DNA from: Peribolospora baueri
Lineage: Eukaryota; Basidiomycota; Peribolosporomycetes; Peribolosporales; Peribolosporaceae
Length of the DNA: 64,000 nt
Direction of reading: 5' to 3'
Assembly (NCBI GenBank): GCA_029717555.1
Contig: JAMDHS010000035.1
Location: 62,001-126,000 of the forward strand
Shown: positions 47,303 to 59,020 of the stretch, in pieces
Position numbering within the stretch: position 1 is the first letter of the stretch
How the letters are laid out: each line of letters starts with the position of its first letter
Notes under the pieces: generated by a model
Database searches by the model: none
Seen by the model: only the letters and a program-made list of their open reading frames with translations
Told to the model about the DNA's origin: nothing
Program-made: the position numbers and the translations under genes

Positions 47303-49544
47303 CCGGGGAGGGGCGATAGACGGGGAGACGATGGTATCTAGGGTGGGAGCGGCGGTGAATGGAACGAAGACGAGCGAATCACCCCTCTCTGAAAGACGAG
47401 TGAATCCCCCCTCTCTCGAAGACGAGCGAATCACCCGTCTCTCGAAGACGAGTGAATGACTGTTTACGAGGTCTGGCGTGCGAGCGAGATTGCGAGCGAG
47501 ATGGATGGGAGGTCCACTGTCCTTGTCCGTCCGTCCATCTGGGGTGACGAGCGTAAAGAGAAAGAAAAAAAGAAATCACCGGTTGCGGCTGGGAGGGAGT
47601 GTGTGGGTGTATGAAAGAGCGAATCCCTTTGTCTCCGGAGGTGTGATCCGTCGAGTCCTTGCTTGCTTATTCTCTCCGGACCGGACCGCCGGTGTGTCAG
47701 TTTGAATCGGTTCTGTTCGGTTTTAACGATGGCGATGGGCGATGGGCGATGGTAAAGTGGATCGGGGGTAGTGGGACGATGCATGCGCCCGTTCCTACAT
47801 GCGCATACACATAAACCTACATACATAAGCCCGGTAGGGTAGTGTACTGTAGAAAAGTTCTAGTGAAGAGGAAAAGGGAGAACAGAAAAAGAAAATAAAA
47901 ATAAAAAAAGGAGAAGGAGAGGAGGTGAGGTGAGGTGGAGGACGGGCCGTGGGATGGGATGGGATGGGATGGGATGCGGTCGGTATGCAGGTGCGCGTTG
48001 GCGGGCGTGAGTAGATGGGGGGACTTGGAATGAATGGATGAATGAATGAAATGAATGGATAGACGGGGACGCGGCCTGGGACGGGGACGAGCGGGGAACG
48101 ACGGAGGGAGGCGGCGGTGAGTAGCCAGTCAAGCCAAAGCCAAAGCCAAAGCGAGACTGGCCGCAGCAGCTGCGGATGGGGGCCCATGTGACATGTGGCA
48201 TGCCGGCTCGGGTGGCGCTGGACGAGGGAGACACGACTACGAGGCGACCTCGAGGCGATGACGACAACGACAACGACATGCGATCGATGTATTTGCTGCG
48301 CTCGCTCGCTGGCCGGCTCTGCTTTCGCTTTGCCCTGCCTTGCCTGTGCCGTTGCTTGACCGCCGTTCTCGCCGTCCGGCGATCCGGTCCGGTCTGTGCA
48401 AGGCAGAAGAGGGCGGCGGCGGCGGGGACGTGGATGGGTGGATGCCGGCCGGCCACCGGGACCGAACTGAGATGAGATTTGATCTCGCCCGGGCCGGATA
48501 TTTACTGATGATTCCACAACGGTCGTGGCACCATCAGTCTAGTCGTCTCATCTAGTCCGGCGCCGCCGTGGCCGCCGTGTTCCGTGTTCTTGTGTCTCGT
48601 GTCTTGTGCCCTGACGCGATGCTCCTTTGTCCCATCTGCTCCCGGGCAGACGGTGAGGTGGGGTAAGCAAGGAGGCAGGTGGACAGTAGGACGAGCGGAA
48701 TTGCTTGCAGGCCTCGTTGTCGCTCGCTCGCTCCCTCCGATCAGATCCAATCCACGCAGCCGCCGCGCACTCCGGCGGGGCCCAGGTACGCGGAGCGGAT
48801 GCGCATGCGGGTAGTACGCTGTCTTTGACTGTCTCAGGCGAAGGCGGGCGTAGGTGGCCGGATTTGGGCTCGGCTGGAGTGGAGATGGTGGGCATTGGAT
48901 CGGTGGCTTAGCGCGGGGTTAGTTAGTTAGGGTTAGGGCGCCGGCGATCCTGTCTCGTGCAGTCCGTCGTCGTGTGCCATGTGAGAGGGCGGGGAGAGGC
49001 AAGGCGCAAGGCGGGGCGAGACTGACTACCGCAGCAACAACTACCAGCCAAAGCCAGCTGACCTCGCTGCGCTGCCGCTGCCCTCTGGACTTGGCTCGGC
49101 TGAGCTGAGCGAGTTTTCGTTTGCGTCGGCCAGCCGTCGTCCATCGTACCACTCGCTCACTGACCTCGACGAGGAGGAGCGAGGAACGGAGACGAGGACG
49201 AGGAGGAACAACGAAAATCGAAAATCGAACAACGAAGGCGAACAACGAACAACAACAACGAACGGCGGGCGTACGCTTGCGTCGTCGTCGTCGTGCCCGG
49301 TCTCCTCCTCCTCCTCTTCGGCCTCGCCTCTTTCCTCCCGTCCCTGCCTTTTCCTTCCGCCCTCTCCTCATCACTTCACTCTCCCCCGCGTGGGCCCCCG
49401 CTCTCCCTACTTAAGCCCCGCCCACGCCTAACGCCCTCTTCCTCCTCCCTCGCCGCCTGTTCCTCGACGACCCCCTTCCTCCTCCTCCCTATCCCCCTCC
49501 CCCTCCCCCTCCCTCTCTGCCCTCACCCCCACCACGAACCCATC
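47303..49544. other. Long repeat-bearing intergenic region before the sugar porter
   Basis: The longest gene-free stretch, about 2.2 kb. It contains a four-copy 26-bp repeat (47366-47460), GGGAT repeats (about 47950-47977), ATGAATG repeats (about 48029-48060) and AAAGCC repeats (about 48133-48152). A long CT-rich leader (about 49290-49540) runs into the sugar porter start. No protein-coding or RNA gene is supported. Confidence 0.55.
47366..47460. repeat. Four-copy tandem repeat of about 26 bp
   Basis: Four diverged units, each starting GAAGACGAGYGAATC (or with one added A) and followed by a CCCCTCTCT-like stretch. It lies about 65 bp after the TIM13 stop, so it may be in that gene's 3' UTR. 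Confidence 0.8.
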
Positions 49545-51249
49545 ATGGGGTTCCAAATCGTCAACCCGTATGCGCTCGCAGCGCTCTCCACCATCGGGTT
49601 CGTAGCCCTCGCTCGCCATCACCAACGCAGACCAGACCGCATGCTCACCTCACCCTCTCTCCCCCCACAGAGGCATGCTCTTCGGTTTCGACGTAGCCTC
49701 CATGTCCGCCATCATCGCCTCCCCCAACTACCTCCAATACTTCGGTCATTCCCCCTCCGGCCCCTCAAGCTCCGTCCAGGGTGGCATCACCGCCAGCATG
49801 GCCGGCGGCTCCTGGGTCGGCGCCCTCGTCTCCGGCATCCTCTCCGACTGGATCGGCCGTAGGCCCGCCATCCAGATCTCCTGCGTCATCTGGATCATCG
49901 GCTCGATCATCGTCTGCGCCTCCCAGAACATCGGCATGCTCGTCGTCGGTCGCTTCATCAACGGCCTCACCGTCGGCATCGCCTCCGCTCAGGTCCCCGT
50001 CTACCTCTCCGAACTCGCCCCCTCCAAGCTCCGCGGCCGTCTCGTCGGCGCCCAGCAGTGGGCCATCACCTGGGGCATCCTCATCTTCTACTACGTCTCC
50101 TACGGCTGCTCCTTCATCACGCCCAACGACGGCACCGGCACCGCCAGCTTCCGCGTCCCCTGGGGCCTCCAGATGATCCCCGGCATCATCCTCCTCTTCG
50201 CCCTCTTCTTCATGCCCCGCTCCCCGCGTTGGCTCGCAAAGAAGGGCCGCTGGGAGGAGTGTCTCGCCGTCCTCGCCGTCGTCCACGGCAAAGGCGACGT
50301 CGACAACCCTTTCGTTCAGGCCGAGTTTAAGGAGATTCAGATCGCCATCGAGGAAGAGTCCAAAGACGGCTCCGGCTGGATCGACCTCGTCAACACGCCC
50401 AACATGCTCAACCGCCTCCACATCGGCGTCTTCACCCAGATCTGGTCCCAGATGACCGGCATGAACGTCATGATGTATTACATTACCTACGTCTTTGAGA
50501 TGGCCGGCCTTACCGGCAACATCAACGTTGTCTCCTCCTCCATCCAGTACGTCATCAACGTCGTCATGACCGTCCCCGCCCTCCTCTGGGTCGACAAGTG
50601 GGGCCGTCGTCCCACCCTCCTCGTCGGTTCCACGTTCATGATGATCTGGCTCTTCACCGTCGCCGGTCTCATGGCCGCCCACGGCCACTACGCCCCCGCC
50701 GGCACGCTCCCCAACCAGCCCGACGCGGTCCGCTGGTCCGTCCACGGCACTGCGTCCAAGGGCATCATCGCCTGCTCTTTCCTCTTTGTTGCCTCCTTCG
50801 CTCCCACCTGGGGTCCCGTCTCGTGGATCTACCCGCCGGAGCTCTACCCGACCCGCATCCGCGGCAAGGCCGTCGCGGTGACCACGTCAGCCAACTGGAT
50901 CTTCAACTTTGCCCTCGGCTATTTCGTTCCGCCTTCGTTCCACAACATCCAGTGGCGCTCCTACCTCATTTTCGGTTGCTTCTGCTTCGCCATGACCGTC
51001 CACGTCTTTTTCTGCTTCCCAGAGACAAAGGGAAAGACGTTGGAGGAGATTGAAGAGTTCTTTGCTCTCGGTGTTCCCGCTTGGAAGACGCGCGGCTTGA
51101 CGAAGGAGAGCGAGCTCGATAAGATTGCTGCCGATATTGCGCGCGGGGACGCCGCGGCCGCTGAGAGGCACTTTGCGGCTCGGAGGGGCGGCGCTGCCGC
51201 CGCTGGCGGTGTGGAGAAGCAGCAGGAGGAGAAGCTGGAGCAGGCCTAG
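49545..51249 (+). CDS. MFS sugar porter (hexose transporter family)
   Basis: Two exons, 49545-49597 and 49671-51249, give 543 residues, normal for fungal sugar porters. The intron donor is GTTCGT. It should move hexoses or related sugars across the plasma membrane. Visible are GGMLFGFDVASMS in helix 1, DWIGRRPAI, the sugar-porter signature around GRFINGLTVGIASAQVPVYL, PESPRWL-like PRSPRWLAKKGR, the QIWSQMTGMNVMMYYI helix 7 motif, DKWGRRP, and PETKGKTLEEIEEFF at the end of helix 12. Twelve hydrophobic segments are present. The cytosolic tail is Ala-rich. Codon use is extremely C-rich at third positions, suggesting high expression. The exact sugar is not predictable. Confidence 0.93.
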
Positions 51250-51552
51250 GTCGTTGTCTCTTTTTCGATTTTTTTTAATGTCTTTTCGTTTCAATACGTC
51301 ACGTCACGTCACGACACGACCGATCTGTCCGTCATGGTCCTGTAAATCGTACAGTACCCTTTCTACCCTGCCCTGCCCTCGCCTTGCCTCGCCTTTATTG
51401 CCTTGCGACGCAGCCGGTGCGCCGCTTTGAAATCCCCATCTCGTCGTTTCCCGGCGAGTATCAATTGTGCGCGTAGTCTAGTCTAGTCTAGTCTACACAC
51501 GGTACACGGCCCTGGGGCAGAAAGACGAGATGCGGTGGGCCATCGGATCGCT
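51250..51552. other. Convergent gap, sugar porter / EamA transporter
   Basis: Just over 300 bp between two gene ends. It contains a short CGTCA/CGACA pentamer array (51297-51321) and a CTAGT repeat (about 51476-51494). It probably contains both 3' UTRs. Confidence 0.55.
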
Positions 51553-53353
51553 TCAGACGACCGTCGACGACCGGCCGTCGTCCCGATCGTGCGCGTTTGC
51601 ATCCCCGTTCAACGGCGAGGCGTTGTTGTCGTTGGAGTTGGAGTTGTCGGAGCCGGAGTTGGCCGCCACGGGTTTCTCTTTCGAAAGCTGTATGGGAAGG
51701 GCAAAAAAAAAATAGTGGGTCAATGAGTGAGCGCCCCGGCTTCGCTCGCTCGCTCCCGATGCTCACCATCACCCACACCCCCGAACCCAAAATGACAGCG
51801 CTTCCAAAGACGCTCAAAAGCTCTGGGAGCTTGTGGAGGAAGACAAACTGGAAGACAGTGGAGAAGATGATCTGGAGATAGACCATCATTGATCCTCGGC
51901 CTGCTTTTTCGCGTTGGAGACTGCCGGGGCCAAACCAAAACGTGAGCCGTCGGTCAACGTCGCCCCTCCCCCCGCACCGCCCACTCACCCAAGTGTCAAA
52001 AGGCACTGCGCCAGGAAGCCAAACACGCCGACGCACGCCAACAACACACCCCACTTCCACTCCGTCGGCACGACAAACTCAATGTCGAACCAGACCATTC
52101 CTATCACACACACGAACACGCTATATAGCGAGAAGTAGGCGATAGAGTGCAGCGCTGACGCTTGCTTTCCGATCGCGCGGATCGAGATGTAGGCTAGCGA
52201 GCCGCCGAGGACGCCTATCAGGGCGATTCTGTGGTCGGAAAGAAGGATGGGTCATCAGGCAGACCAGACCAGGCCAGGTCGCTCGCCCACGACAATCGAC
52301 CCACCCGACAGCAACGAGCCTCTCCTTCTCTGTCACGCCCTCCACCATCCTCCTCACCAACGCCGCTACGTCCCCCGCCTCGTCGTTCTCGGGCCCGGGC
52401 ACCGGCAAGACGGCACCTTGGCGGCCGCCGCCGTCTGCGGACCATTCGTCGCCAAACAACGCCTTGGGCCGAGCGATGAGGACGACGCCAAAGAGGCTCA
52501 ACACGCCCGCCAGCGCTTCTTTGGCCGTGAAAGACTCGCGCAAGGTGAACGGAAGCGAAGCCAGTAGGCCGGTGAGCAGCGGCCCGAGGAAGGTGAGCAC
52601 GGTGGCGTCGGAGAGCGAGAGGTAGCCTAGAGAGTAGTAAACTGCACAATGGCCGGCGAGGCGCGCGCGGACGCCGAAGAGAATGAGTGAGCGTCGCCGT
52701 CGTTGTCCACCGCCACCGCCACCGCCACCGCCACCGCAACTCACTCCCAAACAGTCCAAAAAAGCCAGAGACGCCACGGCAGGCCAGTAGACTCCTGACG
52801 CCTGCAGGACCGAGGATGGGATCCGGCGTGCCTGACCACAACATCCAACCGATCGCGCCCACGTACGTGAACAGCTGGCGGATGAAGATGATCTCCAGCG
52901 CCGGCACGGGCCGCACCGTGGCAGTGTTGAGGAGCTTGACGAAGACTGACCGGGGCCCGACACGAGTTCAGCACGCACATTCCAGCGCGTTGCTACTCCT
53001 TCCACGACACGAAACGGCCACCACTCACGGTTCATCAAGCTGAAGAACAGCTGGCCGCCGGCAATGTACCACAGACCCTGGTTCCTCTGCCAAAACGTCT
53101 TCGGGCCCTGTTGCGCCGACGACGCACCGCCGGCCTGGCCTCCCGCTTCCAGCTTATTCAGGTCCTGGCCGTCGGTGACCACCAGTCTCGTCGCGCTTGA
53201 CGTCGAAGAGAGAGGACGCTCCGACGTGCGACGGATGCCGAGACGGTGAAAAAGCCCGGCGAGGCGAGTCCGAGGACGTTGGTGGAGAGGCGTGCCAAGT
53301 TCGTCGCCGTCTTCTTCTTCTTCGCGAGCCCGATGCCAGGTGAGCGACGGTGG

Positions 53354-53384
<31 letters not shown>

Positions 53385-53755
53385 GACGCGTCCTCCTCCG
53401 TGTAGCTCGAATTCGACGTCCTCCCGCACCGCCGCTGGCCGCCGCCGCCGTCTTCTTTGGCAAGGAAACTGGTCGTCTCGTCGGCCTCGGAAGCGGCGAT
53501 ACTGTCGTGATGCGCATGTCCCAGCGATCCCCGAGCGGCAAAGGTGGGAGAGTCGACAGAGTACCTAGAAAACGGGCCCGGCTGAGACGGCGAATGGAGG
53601 CCGACGGTACGGCGGGAAGGTGACGGCGACGAGAGAGGCGAGTCGGCCTCGTCGACGGCCATGCTTACCGACTGGGGGGGCTGATGGCGGTGCGACGGGC
53701 TCGAGCCAAAGACCGACGCCACGGAGCCCGGTCTTGACGCGGTGGGAGAGGCCAT
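51553..53755 (-). CDS. EamA/DMT-family transporter, SLC35G-like
   Basis: Six exons: 53755-53029, 52945-52745, 52641-52305, 52228-51989, 51920-51767, 51687-51553. They give 597 residues. About 230 disordered, acidic N-terminal residues (with a run of nine Asp) precede a ten-helix drug/metabolite transporter fold made of two EamA repeats. Family motifs include ALEIIFIRQLFTYVG, GVSGFFGLFGIYYSLGYLSL, SDATVLTFLGPLLTG and LQREKAGRGSMMVYLQIIFS. Human SLC35G1 and yeast YMR253C-type proteins share this pattern; the transported molecule is not established. Intron 2 contains a CCACCG hexamer array (52708-52738). The start ATG has an excellent context (GCCATGGCC); an upstream in-frame extension lacks an ATG. 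Confidence 0.88.
52708..52738. repeat. CCACCG hexanucleotide array inside an intron
   Basis: About five head-to-tail copies of CCACCG (plus strand) within intron 2 of the EamA transporter, close to the 5' splice site on the minus strand. Confidence 0.8.
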
Positions 53756-55033
53756 GGCGGGCGCTGAAGAGGGAAGAGGCTGGGGTACGTCTTTTTTCTG
53801 GTAACACAAGATGTCAGGCGGCCGCCTGGTCTATCGTCGAGCGAGCGAAATGTCCTCGAGCATGCAAGATCGTATACGGGTCCGGATCCGTGACTCGAAC
53901 GCAGAGCGAGTGCGATTTTCGTTTTCTAAGAAAAGGAGAAAAAGGGATAAATAAGGCGAAAAGTCTAGGGAGGGGTTCGTGGCCGTGGCCGTGGTCGTGG
54001 GGGTCGTCGTTGTGGTCGTCCTCGTTCGTCGTCGCAGCCAGCAAGTTGCGTGCGACGCATCAAGATTTGATCGATCTTGCTTGCACGCTGATCATCATGC
54101 CAATCTCCTCCACATCTCCACGTTCCCGCCCGCCCCTAACGGCGTCTTTTTTTTTTTTTTCTTCTGCGATCATCGATTATACGCCCGTAACCGGTGGGTA
54201 CATGACATGACTCGGTCGGGCCGCGGCGTCCAAAGTTGTCCTAATGAGACCAAAGAGTTCTGCTCACAGAGACGCTCACCCTAGCGCCCCCACAAGTCGT
54301 CTTAATCCTCCGGCCGGCCCTGCAGATCTGTCGCCGACGATCTCGCGTGCCTTTCTACCATCCCTTCCACAACGTCTCGCCCGGCCCCTGGCCTCCTTTA
54401 TCGTCCCCAGCTGTTCGCTCCCCAGACCTCCCTCGGCCATGACCGAACTCGAGCGGGAGACCGACGACAACTCGCCCCGTCCGTCCGTCCGACTCCGGCT
54501 CCTGCGCCATGACATCGAGGAGCGTCGGGCGGACGTGCGGCGGCCCGTGCGCGCTGCCCTGCGCTGCCCTGCCCTGCCACCTCGTCGCTCGCGGAGGGAG
54601 GGAGGGAGGTGGCGGCGCGCACGAGCGTCGGAGAGCGAGCGAAGCGAACGGCGGGCCGCTCGTCCTCGCACGAGTCCTCTCCTTCCATCACCCACCCCAT
54701 CGTCAGTGGGTCTGTCTGTCTGTCTGTCTGTCTGTATTTATGTAGTGCGTATGTCTGTCTGGCTTGGCGGCGAGGCATGTCTAGATGTGATCGATGGAGC
54801 CGGGCCAGAGAGCCCAGTGCGTTCACGGTTCCCCCAGCCCAGCGCTGGCGGAAGGGTGGAACGGTGGGAGCGATGCGTGACGTCCGTCTTCGATTTCGTG
54901 ACGGCGATACTAGTAGCGGTGAGCGGTTACATGATAGCAGAGCAGAGCAGAACAGCGCAGAGCAGAGCACCTCGCGGTAGATGGATGGACGACGAGAGGG
55001 AGGATGGACGAAAAAGACCAGCGAGGAAGGATG
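53756..55033. other. Intergenic region, EamA transporter / unknown membrane protein
   Basis: About 1.3 kb with the promoter of the EamA transporter and the 3' region of the next minus-strand gene. A TCTG tetranucleotide run lies at about 54711-54735. A 304-codon plus-strand ORF is Arg/Ser-rich and looks spurious. Confidence 0.5.
54711..54735. repeat. TCTG tetranucleotide microsatellite
   Basis: Six perfect TCTG copies in the intergenic region between the EamA transporter and the unknown membrane protein. Confidence 0.85.
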
Positions 55034-57334
55034 TCACCGCTCGCTCGCCGAGATCCCGTCGTCGATGCCCCGGGCGCCCATCCCGCCAACCCCCTCGCCG
55101 CCGCTGCCGCGCCGCCCCTCGCCCTGACCGACTTGCCATTGCCAAAAGCCGGCGATGACGAGGAGGGCGAGCGAGGCAAGGCAGAGGAGAAGGAAGAGGG
55201 CGACGCACGTCGCTCGGACGATCCTCCGCGTCGCGGCGCGCCTGCTCCGTCGATCCTCGCCATCTCCTCGTCTCCTCTTCTTTTTTCTCCTCCTCCGGAG
55301 CTCCTCGCTCCGCGCCCCGCCGGAACGGCCTCGGCCCACGGCTTGGGGACCGGCCAAGGCGGCCTCGAGCGCGTCTGAGACGGCGAACGAATCCCTCGCC
55401 CTCGGCCCGGCCGCCGCCCCCGCGCGCCTCCTCTCAGCCCTGTCATCCTCCTCCTCCTTGGCCGCCGCCGCCGTCACTTTCCTACCCCTCCTCCTCCTCC
55501 CCTTGCCAGACACCACCCTGCTGCGGGCGCAAGGCCACCACGACGCGCAGGCCGGGCAGCAGCACCACATCCACATCCACCTCCAGATCCACTCGCCCCT
55601 CTCCCTCTCCCACCGCCGTCCCCTCAACAGCGCCCGCCGCTCCTCGCGGTGCCTGCTGAACGCCTCGTGCGCGGACGGAGGGAGGAGGGAGGCCTCGAAG
55701 GCGAACGCGCGGTACCCGTAGGGATCTTCCGGGTCCGGCGGCTCCCCCTCCGTGTTGGAACTCCTGGAGTCGCGGCCGGGCGGGGCAAAGGTGGAGTCTT
55801 CCGAGAAGGTCGAGTCCGAAGCGGAGGTGGAGACGGAGGTGGCCGAGGCCGAGATGATCGAACAAGCGTCGTCGTCGTCGTCGTAGTCACCCTGCTCCAC
55901 GTCATGAGCTCGCTCATGCTGCCCTCTCGCAGAGGCGAACGTATTATAATTGGCCTGCCCACGACGACGCTCGGTCGGACGAGGTGGGCCGGCGGAAGAC
56001 GACGGAGGCGCGGCAGATTCGGATGTAGACGAAGAACAACCGCCGCCGCCGCCGCCATCGCCGCCGCCAAGGGAATGGGTCGCAGTCTTCGGCACGCGAT
56101 TCGCGCTCAAATGAGAATGCAAAGTCTCTACCTGCTTCGCGCCCCCAGCCCGATCGCCATCTCCGCCGAGCGCGCTGGTCAAGAAGGCCCAAAGGCCCCA
56201 CGGCCCGCCGCTGCCGCTGCCGCTGCCGTCGCCATCACCGCCGTCGCGCACGCCATGCCCGCCATGGGAGGAGGGATGGGGGAAGGGGAAGGAGGTGTAC
56301 GTCTTGGAAGACGGACGCGGGTACGCAGCCGAACTTTGCCGTCGGGCCCGGGCCGTATTGAGCGCGTGTGCGTCATCGGCAGCGCCTTGCATACCGCCGT
56401 CTCCGTCTCCTTCGCCGTCGTCCCCTAGGACGTGCGGCGTCGTCGTTGAAGCGGAGCGCTCAACCGAGAAAGCGGCGTCCGACCCTTCGTCGTCCCGGCC
56501 CGTGCGGGATCGGGATTCAGGGACGGAGGGCGGCGTAGGCCTCGAGCGCGAGGCGCTGGCGCTGGTGGAGGGAACGGAAGGGACATCGGAAATGGCCCTC
56601 TCCCTCTCCCTCTCCCTCCCCTGCCGCTGCTTCCCCTTCCCTTTCCCCTTTCCCTTGTCCGACGCGGCGTCCCGTCCAGATCCTGGAGCCCCGCTCGCCG
56701 CTCCACCGGCCCCCGCGCCCTCGCCCTCCGTCCCGGTCGCCTTCTTCCTCTGCGAGCCGGCAGGAAAACGTACGGGCGCGGGGCCAAGGCCGTATTTGCC
56801 TACGCTGACACTATGCAAGCTGCGCATGCTTCGGATGCCGCCGCCTGGGCCCGAGACCGCTCGTTCGGACGGTCCTTCCTGTCCCCTCCCCTTCCCTTTC
56901 CCCTTGGACGAGGTCGGAGTCGGACTGGCGTCCGCTCCCACGCCGCTGGCCTTTCCGCTACTGGCGTCCGAAGCTGCCTTTGTCCTCGCGCGAGGGGAGG
57001 AAGCGCGGGAAGAAGTGTAGAAGGTGGGGAAGGGGATCAGCGTGGACGACGCTCCTCCTCCTCCTCCTCCTCCTCCCCCTCCGCCGCCGTCGCCGCTGGC
57101 GGTAGTGGCAGCTCGAGCGGGAGAAACGGAAGCGGATCGGGGCTGGTGACCGTTGGCGGGAGGGGCAGGGGCGGGTGAAGAGGCCGGGGGGTGGTTCGTA
57201 GAAGGGGTCGTCAGGCGGCGCTCACCGGGGTTGGAGACGGGGGCTCGACCGCGCGGCTCCGTCGGCGCTGCTGAGGACGCGGGCGAGGACGTCGCTGGCG
57301 TCTCGGCGGTGGAGGAGCGGAAGAAGAGGGACAT
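55034..57334 (-). CDS. Unrecognised protein with one C-terminal membrane helix
   Basis: A single open frame of 766 residues on the minus strand. I do not recognise a family. The first 560 residues are Gly/Ser/Pro-rich with basic KGKGKGKG-type and acidic (DYDDDDD) patches and look disordered. Around residue 590 a Trp/Cys-rich stretch appears (WIWRWMWMWCCCPACASWW), which may associate with membranes and be lipid-modified. After an Arg/Lys-rich region a clear hydrophobic helix (CVALFLLLCLASLALLVIAGF, about 712-734) is followed by a 30-residue tail, so a tail-anchor-like topology is possible. GC-rich composition opens long frames by chance, so the model is less secure than its neighbours; the credible C-terminal helix is the best argument that it is real. 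Confidence 0.55.
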   Translation of the reverse strand: MSLFFRSSTAETPATSSPASSAAPTEPRGRAPVSNPGERRLTTPSTNHPPASSPAPAPPANGHQPRSASVSPARAATTASGDGGGGGGGGGGGGASSTLIPFPTFYTSSRASSPRARTKAASDASSGKASGVGADASPTPTSSKGKGKGRGQEGPSERAVSGPGGGIRSMRSLHSVSVGKYGLGPAPVRFPAGSQRKKATGTEGEGAGAGGAASGAPGSGRDAASDKGKGKGKGKQRQGRERERERAISDVPSVPSTSASASRSRPTPPSVPESRSRTGRDDEGSDAAFSVERSASTTTPHVLGDDGEGDGDGGMQGAADDAHALNTARARRQSSAAYPRPSSKTYTSFPFPHPSSHGGHGVRDGGDGDGSGSGSGGPWGLWAFLTSALGGDGDRAGGAKQVETLHSHLSANRVPKTATHSLGGGDGGGGGGCSSSTSESAAPPSSSAGPPRPTERRRGQANYNTFASARGQHERAHDVEQGDYDDDDDACSIISASATSVSTSASDSTFSEDSTFAPPGRDSRSSNTEGEPPDPEDPYGYRAFAFEASLLPPSAHEAFSRHREERRALLRGRRWERERGEWIWRWMWMWCCCPACASWWPCARSRVVSGKGRRRRGRKVTAAAAKEEEDDRAERRRAGAAAGPRARDSFAVSDALEAALAGPQAVGRGRSGGARSEELRRRRKKKRRRGDGEDRRSRRAATRRIVRATCVALFLLLCLASLALLVIAGFWQWQVGQGEGRRGSGGEGVGGMGARGIDDGISASER

Positions 57335-59020
57335 GGCCCTTTCTCAAACATGGGAGGAGGCCCCTCGTCCAGTGTCGAGTCTGCGTCAGTGGAGAAGGAG
57401 CAGCAGGAGGGCGGCGAAGGGACGAGGGGGAGATGAAGGGGTTGGGCGAGGATGGGCTGCGATGGGGGACTGCTGACCCCAACGCCGAGCCGTGGACCTC
57501 CAGATTGCGGCCGATCGCCGACGAGCCGAACAGCCGAACAGCCGAAGAGCTGGGGCCGCTGAGTATCTCGCACTTCATCGCATCCTCACGCCCCAGATTC
57601 TGGTCGCACCGAGTTCTGAAGAACACTCCGCGGGCGCTGCATGGTTGGCGTGACAGCGGCGAACGGGTCGTCAGCGACTCGGCTCGGCTCGGCCCCTGCC
57701 GTCTGCCGTCCCGTGTGCGGCCAGGCGCAGCGCAGGCGGGGCCCACGTCGGAAGCGGGCGAGCGGTGCGTGGATGGTGGTGGTGAGTAGGTGATGGACGG
57801 ATGGATGGACGTCGAGGTGCGGACGGCGCGGCGCATCGTGGAAGACGTACGTAGTTAGGTGTTGCGTCGACCGTCGCCGTCGCCGTCGTCCAGCCCCGGG
57901 GCGCACGGCGGGCGCGAATTGAGTCTGTTTCCGCGGCGCCCTGTCCCTGTCCGTCCAGCCTGGCCCTGGTCCTGACGGATGGCAATATATTAATATTCAT
58001 TTTCGGGCGCCCGGTGGCAAAAAAGCGGTTTCGGGTGGCCAGCCAGGTACGGCGGTGGGAAGCAAGCAGCTCGGCCGTCGGTATATATCCATCCACCCAC
58101 CTCACCCACCCGTCCATCCTTCCGCCAGTCGTGCGCTCTCCGCCGCCTCGCCTCGCCTTGCTTGGCCGTGGCGGGGTGGAGTGCTGTAGTGTGCGTCTCG
58201 GGCGATGGCGACGTGGACTCGATCAGTCCGACTGGATTGACTGGATTTGCGAATTGGGGTCGTCTTCAAGGCAAGGCGGAGTGGAGTCGGTCGCGCTCGA
58301 CGGGGCCCTTCCTCGATCGGCCTGCTGGTCCTCGCTTGTCCTCATATCGTCCCGGACCTCGTCCTCGTCCTCGTCCTCATCCTTGTCCTTGTCCCCGTCC
58401 CCGTCCTGTTCCTTGGTCAGCGCGCAGGTACGCCAGCGTGACTTAATTTGCGACCGGCCGGCGCTGCGCCCTCCCCACGCACGCCGCTGCTCCCGCTAAT
58501 GTCGTGGGGTGGATGAAAGCGCATGGCTCACATCGATGAGAAGCGAGTAAAAGGGAGGGATGATGGAATGCGACGGATGAGAGGGGACGGATGAGAAGAA
58601 GAGTCGAATGAGCGGGGGTCGTCGTCGTCGAAGGGACGAAGGGACGATGGGCGGCACCGCATCTTCTTCATCTTCATCTGCACATCATTTCAAATGCTGC
58701 TCGTTATCGCCGCCCAAGCCGCCCATCATCGTCGTCGTCGTCGTCGTCTAAGTCGTCGTCGCCATTGTCGTCAAGAGGTAACCATGTAGTGTCTCTAACC
58801 ACGACTCCCTCCTTCCACCCGCTCGCACCGCCGTCGACGATAAGAACAATAACAACCAGCGGCGGCACACAAACAGACCGAACACCTCTCGAACCCCTTC
58901 CCTCCCTCGGCCCTCCTCTTCCTGCTCTCTCTCTTTCCTCCCCTAGTCTCGCTCCCTCTTTTTTCCCCTCGTCCCCTCTTCCCCTCCACGTCTTCGCACC
59001 TCCATCCCCTGCCCATCCCC
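57335..59020. other. Divergent intergenic region, unknown membrane protein / FGGY kinase
   Basis: About 1.7 kb. It contains an AT-rich patch (about 57985-58003), a TATATAT element near 58081-58088, a CGTCCT-type hexamer tract (about 58357-58407) and a CGT trinucleotide run (about 58727-58750). The last 200 bases before the kinase start are pyrimidine-rich. ORFs here lack coding character. Confidence 0.5.

Noticed and set aside
48915-48937. Short TTAGTTAGTTAGGGTTAGGG-like stretch resembling telomere repeat
   Set aside because: Only two TTAGGG-type units are present, too few to support a telomere remnant.
49765-50745. 326-codon minus-strand ORF opposite the sugar porter
   Set aside because: It is the antisense shadow of strongly C-ending codons in the porter; its Asp/Glu/Gly-rich sequence matches no family.
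52651-52740. Reading through the CCACCG-repeat intron of the EamA transporter
   Set aside because: The open frame there encodes a Gly/Arg run; splicing at GTGAGT/GTGCAG restores the conserved GLFGIYYSLGYLSLSD sequence.
53860-53905. Possible tRNA-like segment with GACTCGAAC
   Set aside because: No acceptor, D or anticodon arms could be folded around it and no matching A box was found.
54244-55158. 304-codon plus-strand ORF in the 54-55 kb gap
   Set aside because: It is Arg/Ser-rich, includes the TCTG microsatellite and overlaps the end of the minus-strand gene; no coding signal.
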